64,000 nt of DNA, taken from positions 124,501 through 188,500 of the forward strand of contig WAEK01000020.1 in the NCBI GenBank assembly GCA_011634665.1, in the 5' to 3' direction. Each line of letters opens with the position of its first letter. Position 1 is the first letter of the stretch. The notes under the pieces were generated by a model. The model was not told the origin of the DNA, made no database searches, and saw nothing but the letters and a program-made list of their open reading frames with translations. Positions 12,226-25,600 of the stretch are shown here, one piece after another. Position numbers and translations under genes: made by a program. Source of the stretch: Mortierella sp. BCC40632. Its lineage: Eukaryota; Mortierellomycota; Mortierellomycetes; Mortierellales; Mortierellaceae.

Positions 12226-14270
12226 GAAAGAAAAAGTACAAAAAGCTCAGTGAGAGTGCTGTGCGTCGCTTGCGGGGCTAGTGTTCACTTGGTAGGGGAC
12301 TGGTCCGAGGCCAGTTCAAGCGAAAGCCCTGTTGACGGTGCAAAGACGGAGAAGAAGAGTGAGCAGAGGAGAGTGAAGAGAGAGAAAGAGAAAGAGAGTG
12401 AAGAGGTGATGACAGCCAGAGGAAGCTGAGGAATGAAAGAAAAAAAAGAAGGGATGCGGAATGAGAGATGTGGAATGAGAACCAAGAGGAGAAGAGAGAA
12501 AGAGAGAAAGAGAGAGAAAGACAGAGAGAAAGAGAGAAAGAGAGAGAGAAAGACAGAGAGAAGGAAAGAAAAGAGAGGGAGAGACAAAAAGAAGCTCGGA
12601 AAGATAGGCCGACAGCGGACAGTGACTGGAAGGGGCGGAGGGGGGGAAGAGAGAGAGAGACAGAGAGAGAGAGAGAGAAATGGCAAGAATGGCAAATTTT
12701 GTTGTGAAGCTAGCCACGGGATCTTTTTTAAACATGTGGCACGAAGAAGAAGAGAAGAAGGAGAAGAAGAAAAACAGGCCGTTGCTTTCGCTCTCACTCA
12801 TTTGCCACTTGCTCTATCTTTCTTTCTATCGCACGCGCTCTCTTTGCTCTTTCTCACGCTAGAACATTCACATCCAGTCTCTTTATCTTTTTCTCTCTGC
12901 TGCTGCTTCTGCTGCTGCTGCTGCTAGGCTAGGTCAAAAGCTAGTCCGATCATTGGGCAAAAAAAAAAAAAAAAAAAAATCAGTTTCTCCTCCTTCACTC
13001 ATCCCCTCCCATATGAACCTGCTCAACAATATCCCAATCAACCGATTCTCTCCTCCTGCCCTCTCACCCATCCACTATCTACAAAAAGTGCGTGTGCATC
13101 TTCCTCCTGCCCATCTACTCTCAACCTACGATAACTAAATAACAGACATGCTTTGCATTGGATGGAAGCATGAGCATGGCGCTATCCTTTTGTTTGCCTC
13201 GGCACTCATGCTTGACAGCAATAGCGCAGAAAATAGAAAAAAAGACGGAGTCGTGAGAAAAAAAAAAAAAAGGATATGCTTACACTCAAACTGGGAACGC
13301 AGTATATCCGCTCCTTGGTCAGTTCTCTTACATTGCAGAAGGAGAGTCACTACTCCCTTGATCTAATGGCAAACGCTAGACAAAAGAGCAACCCCAAATG
13401 CATTCACTGCCCTCTCCTCCCCACCCCTCACCCCTCTTCTCCCTGCTCCTTTCCATGCCATGGAAAGGAAGTGGCCAAGCCCGATGCCTAGACTCTGCGC
13501 AGACTGGACTCTTTTTTACAAGATTTTCTCTGGCTGATCTCTTTACAGTCGTGCTCTTCGATTTGCCTTCTATTTGCGGACAAGGCGATATGGAGCATTG
13601 CATCCTATTCCATTGGCAAGACTCTGCTTTGGGCGCTCGAGACATTAGCAAGTTTCCAGGACATAACAATGCCACCTCTCCTAGGTAGTCCCTCGAGTCG
13701 CAGCCATAAACCCAGTAGAAAATCCAATCCATGCTCTGGCACAAGCACTCATTGCCAACATTAAGTCTACACAGATGCTCCCACGCACACGCACACGCAG
13801 ACACACGCGCTCTCTCTCTCCCCTTGTCTTCTCTCTCTCTCTACGCACCTTGATGGTGTCTCTTTTCCTGCACGCGACAAGGCCTGTAGCAAGCAGTCAC
13901 TTCATCGCAATTTTGAGACGCGTAGTTCTCTTAGGAAAGTTATAGAAACAACAATGTGGCAGTGGACCCAGCCCATTGTCGGCTGCACTTCCCTCCTCCC
14001 CCTACCCTATCTTGCGGAATAGGTAGATACATGCTTCTTGTCGTGTTGTTAACTCGGGGTCGAAAGAAAATCAGTCATTTACCAGGGAGCGGTCCAGGGC
14101 CCGTGCCCCAAGGATGCATACTGCAGAGATCTCTGTGTTCACCTTCGTACCCTTGAAAAGGAACCATTAGATTATCTCATTCCCGGCATGTGGGATTGCA
14201 AATGGCTGTAGCAATAGCCAACTCGTAAATTTTTCTACGCCTCTTGTCTCCCGGACCTGCAGGTTAGAGA

Positions 14271-14316
<46 letters not shown>

Positions 14317-14879
14317 GAGAAAGAGAGAGAGATTCAACATGCCCTGGACCATTTGTGCATATGGACGCTTCTCAGTCTTCCATTCTCGGGAGAAGGACTC
14401 TACGCATTTGGAACTCGTCGATCCACATGCCGGCGCAAACAAAAAAACAAAAGAGTAAAGTGCGCCTTTGGGTTTTTGGGATAAATAAACAAATGCCTCT
14501 TTGTTGCTCTCATGCGCCCAATCTCTTGAACCTCATCACGGCTGGATCGGTACTGCAATACGATTGGCAGTAAACTCTCTTTGCGACAGACCGCCATGTC
14601 AGTCGATTCAGAGGCCAAGAGTAGAGAGAGAGAGAGAGAGATGGACACTGTTGCTTTGTTACAACAGGCCTGTTCTCGGCCATTACCAAATAAAAGTATA
14701 TTATTGTGGGTATTCTTCATCGCCCGACTCGCGAGACCCGCCCGTTTGGGTCCTCATCTTTTGGCCGGCCCGGGCACACGCCCGTCATGACCCGGGGGGT
14801 GTACCCGTTTAAGAGGCATAGTCTTCTCCTTTCGGTCTCTTTTCCTCTCTTCCTTTCTCTATTTACTCGACTGGACCCT

Positions 14880-14955
<76 letters not shown>

Positions 14956-15810
14956 GCACACCCCGAACGCCATCCACACCATCCCCACACCGCCCTCTCA
15001 CACCGAGTCCATCCCTGCCTAGTGGACCGTCATCCCCTGTAAAAAGAGATACGAAACTCGTCTCTCTGTCCCGGTAATGCAATTCATGCTTCCACCCTCG
15101 ATGGCTATCCTGACGCCCTTCTCCCCCTTGGACCCTCTCACAACTATACCAATGATGCGAGGGTGAGGATGGCCACTCCTTGGCTCTTTACCCCCCAACC
15201 CCCTTTCCTTTTTGAAGGCTTGTTCATCGCTCTTCGACCTCGTCTTGTCCCAGGACTCAGTGTATAAGAAGAAAAGAGAAGCTGTGAAGCAGTGGAACGT
15301 CCCTGGCGTCCCTGGTGACGCTACGAGACGGGGGCACCGGACGGATCTGCGTCCGGACCAGTGCCGCTGGTGATTCCCGCCCCAACTAGCGCACACGCAT
15401 GGCCTAAAGCTGCCGCCGGCGAGCGAGCAAGTGAGCGGACAAACGGCTGGCCTCTGTCGGTGCGCTGCTCCACTGAAGGGAGAGGCCGTGACTCTTTCAC
15501 AGCCAAGAGCTTCCAAGCACGTTGCCAAAGGACACCTCTCCTTCTTACTCGCCCGGTTACTCGCCTGGCCACTCTTTTTCTTGCTTTTTTTTTTTCTTTC
15601 TTTCCTTTCTTTCTCTCTTGTCTTTTTCCCCCCCCTCTCTCTCTCTCTCCACTCAACTTGTGTCTACTCTGTGATCCCTGTTCCTCATCTCTCCTATTGC
15701 TGGTCCCCTACTTATTATTTTTTTTTACTTTACTTTTCCTGCCACTGGTTGGGGCCATCCATACTCTTGCCACTCTGCTTACACTGCTTGTTCCTTGTCT
15801 TTTACCTTTC

Positions 15811-15866
<56 letters not shown>

Positions 15867-15961
15867 ATTCTCTCCGTTCACTTGGTCCTCTTGTTCACTC
15901 CTCCTACTCCTGCAGGTCATCCATTTCTCTCACTCTTTTTACCCCACACAGTACCAATCCA
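12226..15961. promoter_or_regulatory. 3.7 kb low-complexity divergent intergenic region
   Basis: The region lies between the MFS gene (minus) and the Ca2+-ATPase gene (plus). Most of it is strand-asymmetric purine or pyrimidine sequence: a GA-rich block at 12360-12700, CT blocks at 13800-13850 and 14885-14953, and CT/T-rich sequence at 15540-15870 just before the ATPase start. Several open frames of 60-170 codons exist on both strands but consist of RE/SL dipeptide repeats or show no coding pattern. I find no supportable gene. Confidence 0.5.
14887..14953. repeat. (CT)n microsatellite, about 67 bp
   Basis: An uninterrupted CT dinucleotide run in the 5' region of the Ca2+-ATPase gene. A second CT run lies at about 15813-15862, nearer to the start codon. 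Confidence 0.95.
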
Positions 15962-16940
15962 ATGGACAAGTCAGAGCTAGAACCGACGGACAACCCCTCT
16001 CACCAGTCCTCCTCCTTCTCGTCACCACCACCACTACCATCCTCCTCCTCATCCCCACCACTCACTCCCACCAACCATGAAACGTCCTCGCCAGTGAGTC
16101 CTGAGAAATATCCACAGCAACAGACTTTTGCCACAACAACAGCAACAACAGAGCCTATTTCACCATACGACCACCAGCCTGCATCGATCACCACTGCGGT
16201 CGATACGACAATCGTTACAAACACCACCGCAGGCCCCACTCCACCGCAGAGGCATGACATTGCTCAATTAGAACCCTTGCCATTGCAATCCACCATGGGT
16301 ATGCATCCTGATGAGCTGTCCTTGATGCATCCCATCAAAGAAGCGGTACCTCATCGTCCCAGCAACAATGGACCGTTCTCATTCACACCTGATGAACTCA
16401 TGGACTTGATCGATCCCAAGTCACCAGAGACACTTCAAATGTACGGAGGTGTTGAAGGGGTACTTGCAGGTCTGTTTGCTGACCCTGCCCGGGGCCTTAC
16501 GACCACTTCAGCAACGTCGCCACAACATGGGAGCACGGGCCAGCCCTTGGACATGGTGACGGTTGTCTCTGCTCCCTCAATGTCACCCCGCCGTGATGGT
16601 GGTGGAGGTGGTGGCGATAGTGATGGTGATGGGATGATGTCAGAGAAGAAACAAGACGCCGCCTTTGGCCATGACCAGTACTACCCTGACCTTCATCGCC
16701 CCGATGGCCCTGTTGACACTGCTGCAGTGACCATGGAACAGCGTGAAGAATGTTTTGGACGAAACGTCCTACCCAAACGTAAACCAAAGAATATCTTTCA
16801 GCTCATGTGGATTGCTCTGCAAGAAAAGATCCTGGTAAGTCTGTCCTGGTTTTTTTTTCTTTTTTTGGGTTCTTTGTTCGCCTTTCTTTCTTTCTTTCTT
16901 TCTTTCTTTCTAGTTTCCACATCATGCGATCCTCAACATC

Positions 16941-17003
<63 letters not shown>

Positions 17004-17235
17004 TGTGTGTGTGTGTGTGTGCGTCTGTGTGTGTGTGGAAGCAATGTAGCATGCAATGCCAAGTCGAACTTCTCCGCTCGCTGGGGCCACACGTTGGGAG
17101 TTGCAGTGTCGCACAAGGACCAGCCATAATCATGACAACAACAACAAAAAATTAGGGTCCACACTTTTTATTCCCCCTTTGTTCATCTAAAGTCCGGCTC
17201 TGCCTCCTCACCCCCCCCCCACCCTCTCATCTCTC

Positions 17236-17279
<44 letters not shown>

Positions 17280-17682
17280 AGGAGCATGCATTGTGGGCGA
17301 GTCTACCACTCCTGCCTCATTGACCCTTTTTTTTTTTTTTTTTTTTCCCTCTTCTTCTTGTAATGCGTCCCTAAAATCCCAAGGGAGACAGAAAAGGAGG
17401 AGGAAGAGGAGGAGGAAGAGGAGGAGGAAGAGGAGGAGAAAGACAAAGACGGTCAGCGGTGTTGCGTTGTCGCGCAGAAGCCCAGGAACATTCTCTTTTT
17501 GAGTTGCGAACCTCGCCCCTCCCCCCCTCTCTCTTTTCTCTCGTTCTTTCTTCTTTGCCCAGGTCCACATGTTAACCCTGCAGGGTCTCTGTTGAAGGGG
17601 GTTTAAGATAGAGAGATAGAGAGAGAGAGAGAGGGGAAGAGAGAGGGTGGTCTCGGCGGTATTGGTTGTCTTTGAACTTGGC

Positions 17683-17713
<31 letters not shown>

Positions 17714-20700
17714 CAGTGCTCGCCCCTGTCCAATACGCTCACGATGTCTAACACTGCTTTGGTCTTTTGGGACAAATACAATTTAGATCCTTCTCTTGGT
17801 CGCGGCTCTTGTGTCGATTGCATTGGGTATCTATGAGGATTATGGCATGAAACATGAACCAAAAGAACGATTTACCAAGGACTATGAATCGTATTATGCG
17901 ACGGATCCCAAGATTTCCTGGGTCGAAGGTGTAGCCATTCTAGTAGCCGTGGCCATTGTGGTCCTCGTCGGTTCTATCAACGACTACCAGAAGGAAGCCC
18001 AATTCCGAAAGTTGAATGCCAAGAAAGAAGATCGTGAAGTCAAGGTGACGTCTTGTGCGGGGGATGGAGAGAGAGAGAAAGAGAGAGAGAGAAGGGAGGG
18101 GGTTCGCTTCGAAAGACTTTTGTTTTGTTTTGTTTTGTTTTTGTCTTGTTTGCAATGCAACACACAAAGGAGAGGACTCGTCATTGTGCGACCATGGTTC
18201 TAACGGCAGAGATTTCTGACATGCCCCTTCTCTTTTCTCACTTTTTTTTTCTCATTCACTCTCACACTCTCTCTCTTTTCTCTCTGCCTCTCTCTCCCCT
18301 TTAATCCCTTGATGGTGTCTCTCCTCTCTTTCATACATTCCCTCCTTCTCTAGGTCCTGCGCAATGGCGAGACAGTCCTCATCTCCGTATTCGACATTGT
18401 GGTCGGCGATATTTTACATCTCGAGCCAGGCGACGTGATTGCAGCCGACGGAATTTTTCTGGGTGGTCACAACCTCAAATGTGACGAATCAGCCATGACA
18501 GGAGAATCTGATGCCGTCAAGAAGGTCACTCTGGAAGAAATGGAAAGACTGGAAGCTGCCGAGGCTGCCTTGACCCAACGCATGAACAGCAATAGCAATA
18601 GCAACAACAGCACAGCCCAGGACAACTCCAGCAACAGAGAAGGCACGGACAGAGAGTCCAAAATCGAAACCAACCACGAAGGGATTGAGGTCATTGCTGA
18701 ACCGCATCATGGACTTCATGGAGTAGACCCATTCATTATCTCGGGCTCCAAAGTCCTCGAGGGTGTCGGTCTTTATGTGGCGACGGGCGTTGGTCAGAAC
18801 AGCTTCCATGGCAAGACAATGATGTCCCTTCGGACTGAACCCGAGGACACTCCCCTTCAGGTTAAACTCAACCATCTTGCGGAAAGAATTGCCAAGCTGG
18901 GCAGTTTAGCCGCTTTGTTAATGTTGATCATTCTGATTATCCGGTACTTTGTTGGCTTCAAGACCAAGGGCACTCCCGAATCTGCAAGCATCGTTCAAAG
19001 TCTTGTCAACATTGTGATTGCAGCCGTGACGGTGATCGTTGTGGCTGTGCCCGAAGGATTACCACTTGCAGTGACCTTGGCCTTGGCATTTGCCACGACA
19101 CGAATGTTGAAGGATAACAATTTGGTCCGAGTTCTCGCTGCTTGTGAAACAATGGGAAATGCTACCACCGTCTGCTCCGACAAGACGGGTACCCTTACTC
19201 AGAACCGGATGACGATTGTGGCAGGCACGATCGGCATCGGAACACGATTCATTTCAGATGCACCTCCTGGAGAGACCAATCCTCGGGCCAACATCCCCAT
19301 CAACCGACATGCAGTCTCGATGAGTCAACTCACAGGTGTGCTTTCATCCCCTGTTGTCAGGCTATTACATGAGGCCATTGCGATCAACTCGTCTGCTTTT
19401 GAGAGCGAGGACGACAAGGGACAGGTCTCGTTTATTGGTTCCAAGACTGAGGTTGCCCTGTTGGACTTTTCAAAGAACATTGGTGGACCAGACTATCGTA
19501 GGCTTCGGGAACAGAACCCTATTGTTCATCTGTATCCATTCTCCTCTGAGCGCAAGTCCATGGCAACCATTGTCCAGATGGGACCCAAGAAATTTCGACT
19601 GCATGCCAAGGGAGCTTCAGAAATTATTATGAAACGATGTGACAAAGTCTTGCAGATCATGAATGATACACATGGATCCTCGGCCGTCGCTGGCTCGTCT
19701 TCTGATTCAGAAAAAAATATGGGTCGATCACAATCTCAACAGGAGGATTTGCCAACATTGGATCTTGTTGGCGACTTGCAAACTCAGGTTCACAAGACCA
19801 TCATCTCGTATGCTACTCAGTCCCTGCGAACCATTGGTATTGCCTACCGAGACTTTGAATCATGGCCACCCCCAGGTGTCGAACTCAATGCAGATGGCGA
19901 TGTCCCCTTCTCGGCTGTGGCAGAGAGTCAGCTGACCATGGTAGGTGTGGTCGGTATTGAAGATCCCCTCCGAGATGGTGTCCCCGAGGCCGTCTTGTCC
20001 TGTCAACGTGCTGGCGTCTTTGTTCGGATGGTGACGGGCGACAATATCTTGACGGCCAAGTCGATCGCCACACAATGCGGTATCTATACACAGGGTGGTA
20101 TTATCATGGAAGGACCCAAGTTCAGAGCCTTGAGTATTGATGAAATGGATGCTGTTATTCCTCGACTCCAAGTCTTGGCTCGGTCCAGTCCTGAAGATAA
20201 AAAAATATTGGTCGGTCGACTCAAGGCCCTGGGTGAGATCGTGGCGGTCACGGGTGATGGTACGAACGATGGTCCTGCCCTTAAAATGTCGGATGTCGGA
20301 TTCTCTATGGGTATTGCTGGAACAGAGGTGGCCAAGGAGGCCTCATCCATTATTTTGATGGACGATAATTTCTCCAGTATTGTCAAGGCCATTCTCTGGG
20401 GTCGTACTGTCAACGATGCGGTCAAAAAGTTTTTGCAATTCCAATTGACAGTCAACGTTACGGCTGTGGCCTTGACCTTGGTGACGGCTGTGGTCTCGGA
20501 TGAACAAAAGCCGGTCATGTCTGCTGTCCAGTTGCTTTGGGTCAATTTGATCATGGATACATTGGCTGCTCTGGCTCTTGCGACGGATCCACCTACGATG
20601 GATCTCTTGGATAGACAGCCAGAACCCCGTACTGCGCCTTTGATCTCTTTTGCAATGTGGAAGATGATCCTGGGTGAGGCAGTCCTACAACTGGTGGTAA

Positions 20701-21647
20701 CATTTGTGCTAAAATATGCAGGCATGAGTATCCTAAACTATAATGAGATCCCCGATTATCTACAAGAGAAAGTGGCTGCCAATGCCAAAGTCGCGGATGC
20801 ATATATTGGATTCAGGAGTCAGGAACTGGACACCATGGTCTTTAATACTTTTGTGTTCCTCCAGATCTTTAATGAGGTTAATTGTCGACGCCTGGATAGC
20901 CATCTGAACGTGTTTGCGGGCATCCTCCGGAACCGGTACTTTTTGGTCATCTTTGTGATCATGGTTGTCTTCCAGATCATTATCATCGAATTCGGTGGAG
21001 CGGCATTCCAGACAGAAAAGCTGGATGGTATTCAATGGTTGATTTGTGTCCTCCTTGGTTTGTTATCCCTCCCAGTCGGTGTCATTATTCGTTTGATCCC
21101 GGACGAAATCTTTGGACCTCTCAAGAACTGGGTCGATCGTCCTACGGTCATGCAAGGGGGTACGTTGCCATTAGCGACTGGCCCTATGGACGGTGGCTAC
21201 GCAGGTGGAGTCGAGTTCGGAAGAGTTAGCTCGATCCCGGCCTCGGTTGTATCGAATCGTCAGGGCTCGATTGTGGGAGGTATGGCCGAGTCCCCGAGAA
21301 GTAGTGGTATGTATTCGAGCCGGGAGGCTCTCGTTTGGAACTCGGCCATTACCAAGGTTCAGTCAGAACTCTCAGTCTTCAAAGCACTACGAGGTGGACG
21401 GTTAGGAACAGGCAACATTGGATCCAAGAGTCTAGCAGGACGGCATGTTATGCATGCTGGAGCTATGGTTCCCTCTCTCGTCGCAACATCTGTCGGCGCA
21501 GGATGGGTACCGAGGACTGCCGGATCAAATTCTCATGGCAGTGGTCTCGGTGGAAGCAATGTAGAAGGAACAGGGTCTGGTATCTCAACTGGCAGCCCCA
21601 GGTCCAGCATGGTAGGGTCTCGACAGAACACCGCACGGTCAAAATGA
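15962..21647 (+). CDS. P-type IIB Ca2+-ATPase (PMCA/Pmc1-like)
   Basis: Exons are 15962-16834, 17787-18044 and 18354-21647, all phase 0, giving 1474 aa. The N-terminal 230 residues are Ser/Thr/Pro-rich; the pump core starts at FGRNVLPKRKPKNIF. Visible landmarks: ILLLVAALVSIALGIYED (M1), CDESAMTGESD in the A domain, M4 with PEGLPLAVTLALAFATTRM, the phosphorylation loop CSDKTGTLTQNRM with the aspartate near residue 653, TGDNILTAKSIA, the hinge VTGDGTNDGPALK, and M6 NLIMDTLAALALATDPP. These define a IIB ATPase that exports Ca2+ from the cytosol, in fungi usually into the vacuole. An insert of about 45 Asn/Ser-rich residues sits in the A domain (18590-18680), and the C-terminal tail is Gly/Ser-rich. 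I chose the ATG at 15962 because the upstream open frame is only CT-repeat translation. Intron 1 (952 nt) contains GA, GT and CT microsatellites. Confidence 0.93.
16944..17037. repeat. (GA)n followed by (GT)n microsatellite in intron 1 of the Ca2+-ATPase
   Basis: A GA run (about 16944-17001) passes directly into a GT run (17001-17037). It lies inside the 952-nt first intron, which also has a CT run near 17236-17277 and a 25-A run near 17682-17709. Confidence 0.9.
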
Positions 21648-22036
21648 GAATAGATAATAATGAGGGAGGAAAAAGGAAAAAAGAAAAAAAGAATTTGCAA
21701 AGTTTAATAAAGTGTAATTTCATTCCACAACGTTAAAGTCTAAGGTCAGGCACCTACCCCGCTCCTCTCGGGGTCCAAATTCAAGTCCTACGGAAGGCAA
21801 GCAAGGTTAAATACTTGCTCAGAGGAAACGGGTCTTGATAAACCTGTTCTCCACAGACACCAAAAAAAAAAAAACTTTGTGACCTTGTCCCCTATCTTTT
21901 GAAATCTTCCCTTCCCGTGTCGCCTGGAGGTCTGACATAAAAGAGAAAGCCATTATCAGCTCATCTTCAACAACCCACCACTTCCAGCAGCTTGTCTTTC
22001 CACGTGACTGACCATTGGCAAGAAAACAAAATATTT
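21648..22036. other. 3' flank of the Ca2+-ATPase gene
   Basis: An AATAAA-like element lies at about 21707, 60 nt behind the stop codon, and is a plausible polyadenylation signal. The rest, up to the tRNA gene, shows no coding frame that I can support. Confidence 0.45.
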
Positions 22037-22108
22037 GGAGAATGAGAGACTTGAACTCCCGACCTTCCGCTTTGGAGACGGACGCGCTGCCAATTGCGCC
22101 AATCCTCC
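22037..22108 (-). tRNA. tRNA-Trp (anticodon CCA)
   Basis: Read on the minus strand, 72 nt fold as a tRNA. The acceptor stem pairs GGAGGAT with ATTCTCC (one G-U). The D stem is GCGC/GCGC. The anticodon arm TCCGT-CTCCAAA-GCGGA puts CCA at positions 34-36. The T arm is GGGAG-TTCAAGT-CTCTC. No intron is present and CCA is not encoded at the 3' end, as expected for a eukaryote. It sits at the left edge of the accessory island. Confidence 0.93.
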
Positions 22109-22518
22109 TTTCGAGATGTTCGCACGTGCCCCAGAAATTCCGTGTACGTGATTTCAGCATCGGCACCTCTCCGGACATGTTCAAAATGGCCACTTTTTTT
22201 TTTTTGCGCTTTTCCCCTCTCATCACAGCCCCAGGCGACAACAGGGTAGTAACCCCGGTATTCCGTAACCTCCTTGTGCCCACATGGGGCCCTCATCTTA
22301 ACAGAAACGCATTTTTCGAAAAAAAAAAAAAAAAAAAAAGATTTCTAGCCTTGTGACAATGAGGGCCGCAGATTGGCCATTGCTCTCACAGGTGGACTGT
22401 GCACTCCGCAGAATATCACTTTCACTTTTTCTTCTTCTTCTTCACTCGCCCCCACATCACACACAGACATACACTCTCTTTTCACACTTTCACAGCTACT
22501 CTTCTGATCCCAGACGCC

Positions 22519-22557
<39 letters not shown>

Positions 22558-22600
22558 TCTCTCTCTCTTCCCCAAACTACTTTTTGCCTCTTCAGATCAA
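22109..22600. other. Intergenic with A/T runs and CT microsatellite
   Basis: Contains a T run at 22195, a 20-A run at 22321-22340 and a (CT)n run at about 22522-22568. The CT run followed by a cttcag/ATG context at 22601 looks like a fungal promoter and 5' leader for the broken recombinase gene downstream. Confidence 0.45.
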
Positions 22601-25600
22601 CATGAGCACCTCAGAGTCACTTAAACTTCGCTGGCTTCACTCCTGTCCTCCAAACGGTGCTAACGACCCCAAAAGCCCCAATACCCTACCACTGCAGACG
22701 CGACTCTGGGTGAGTGCATCGCCAGTATGCTCTCGGATCGGAACCTTCCATGAATCCACCTCTCGACAACGAAAGCGAAAGTGAAGACAAAGAAGAATCC
22801 GCCTTGGGCTCTGAATTTGATGATGACGGCCTTTTGGAAGGGCAGAACCACTAATCAAAAAAGGTTTGAAGAAAAAAAAAGCAGATCTGAGAAAGGAAAA
22901 AAAGAATGGTTACTTGATCGGTCCAGCAAACAACCTGCGGCTGTTGTGTTGTATTAGAAAAATTTGAGGCGTTGGTGTGTTCTCTCGTCTTGCCCAAAGA
23001 GCTGGAGCTCACCTTTGTTTCCCATGGAACCATTCAACAGCAGGAACCACATACGATCATCAGGAAGGAGAAAGAGAACTCACTTTCAACAAACACTATG
23101 AAAGAGTACGCGATACACTTGGACTTGTTCAAGGTGGGTTGAGCAGGACGACCACAGGCTATACCACGCTTCGTATACAAACACATTAAAAAAGAAAAAA
23201 TAATATCATCCTCCACCCTCCCTCTCCCCATAGAGGTTCTGTGAGGTTAACTACTCTCAGGAGGGGGGCAAATCGTTTTGAAGTGACGCCAGACAAAGAT
23301 CTCCTCTTCTTCAAGAATGCTAGATTCCGTCGATCGTCCAAGAAGTACTTTTACAAAAAAAGCTGTACAAAGACATCAGGACAGCAATCTGCCCCCCACC
23401 AGAGTCTGAAGGACATATCTAGGGAAATCGAGTCAATCTCGCAGATAGTATGCACCTGAACCTATTCATGTAACAGCACAATTTACCTAGTTGATCCATG
23501 GTGCCTTGTTTCAAGACTGGAGTGATAGCACCACCTCCCTCCACCATCCGCGACTACTTCGACTGGTTTTGAAGGATCTTAAGAAGGACGAGAAAGGAAG
23601 GAAAGCAATAGGTGTGCCTTGCAGCCAAGAGAAAATAGACCTTGCACTGTATGCGCTCACCTATCTTCAGAAGTGGTAGGCAAACCGACTTGTTCCTCCA
23701 AACAACTCCACAGAGCTATGGAGCTCCATGCAGCTACGGAACGCGATAGGGCACTCTAGTCAAAACCTGATCATCGGCGTCTTGCGGCATAGACAAGACC
23801 TCTCGTAGGGCTACATGATACGCAACAGCTACCCCGAAGAGGAACACTTGAGAGCAATGCTTATGAGGGATGAAGACTTGAGGAAGCTAAATTTGCCAGA
23901 TTGTTTTGTAGATCTGGCTCAGAATCACTTGGGAGGCACACAGGCAGTGGCAATGTTGGTATTTGCGATTCATCGTGGAAAGACAGATCAGTCCTGGTAA
24001 AACGCTCCACAGTATTTCAATACGACATGAGGACGTGCGCCGCTGCAGCATTGGAGCGTTTGTATTCTATTTGTTTGATCGATCTCAGGTACGCATTTTT
24101 TTTTTTTTTTTTTTTTTTTGCAGATTTACTCATGCGCACCACTCGCTCTTACACAACGACGTAACAACGCCCATACCATAGAACAAAGCAGAGTCTCAGC
24201 CTAATCTGAATGACCCCAGTTGGCTCCAGTTCAAGGTTCTACAAGGAACCAACTTTGAGACTAAAGCTCTCATCGCATATGTCATCTCAGGAGTGTCTAC
24301 ATTGAAAACATTCGAGCATCAAGAGCTTTCGTGTGTTCACCTTACACATTCTGGTTGGCGTAGCGGTGTGATGGAGGACCAAAGAATGCTGGTCCCACTG
24401 GAAGATATCAAGAGGGCTGGCCGATGGGTATGTGACAATGGAAGTCTAGAGAACTGCTTTCTCAACAATTATCCAACAAATTTTGTGTTTACCATCGCAG
24501 GTTTCCAGGACAAGTCATTTCATTTGAGAAGGAACGAGGTGTCGCCGTCTCTGGAACTTCAGAGGAAAGTATTTTCCTTGATTGAAAGCACATTTGATAA
24601 TGAGAGTGAGAAAGACCTGAGATGGCGAAAGGAGAGCGATATAGATGATGAAGTACAACCCCAATGAAAAAAAAAAAGCTATTTCGCGATGTCAAGTCAT
24701 TGACTACTCTGTCTAGTACATATGAGAGAGCGCCAGTTCATTTGACCAACTCAATGAGAGCCAAGAAATGTCACCTGCAACTACTTCGAATGTGGCGCGC
24801 TGTTTTACAGGAAGCAGCCGAGCACTTGCACAAATACTCGGACCTATAGTCGCCTTTGTTAAAGGATGAATTGTTCAAGACTCAAGAGTTTCAAGAGTTC
24901 AAGGATCTTGTCAAGGCGAGGTTTCAAATCAAAGAACCACCAATTCCTGACGGCATTTCTCCAAATGTTCTACGACTACTTACAAAATCATCGAGAGTAC
25001 ATAAACGAGGAGAGATTTCAGCTAGAAAGGACTATGATGGAACACCGATGACTCTTACATGAAGAACAACAAAAGGTGTAGCAAGAGATGTGACAAAAGG
25101 TCTAAGCACAGCTGGCACATTTGACGGCAATGCTTTTCAACAATCATCTTGGTGTTCGATCGATGTCTCTCATACCTTCACATCCCGCATCTCTATCCGT
25201 GTCAACATGGAGGGTACCAGGATTTGTATTCCATCCATTTGCACAGCCTCCCACATACCACCCACTGGTATTTGGTATACCTAATTCCTACTACAACTGT
25301 GCAATGCATGGCACACAAGCAAGAAAAACAACCAGTGATACCTCAATATTGCCGACAGCAGGATCAATCTCATCATCACCCTCAGCAAGAGCCTCGCCTG
25401 CAATGTTGCCGACAGGAAGATATTTTGAAATAGCCCTACACTCAAAGAAAGGCGACCCAGATCAAGAGAGTGCAAAGGACCCCTTTGTGCTTAGCTACTA
25501 TCACCAAACTGTAGATGATGTCTATAAGGAGTACATCCGGTACCGGAGATATCGCACCAGCATGAAAGTGCAAAACAAAACAAAGGATCCTACCAAAAAC

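Noticed and set aside
15019..15528. 169-codon minus frame in the Ca2+-ATPase promoter region
   Set aside because: No recognisable domain, atypical composition, and it overlaps GC-rich leader sequence; not supportable as a gene.
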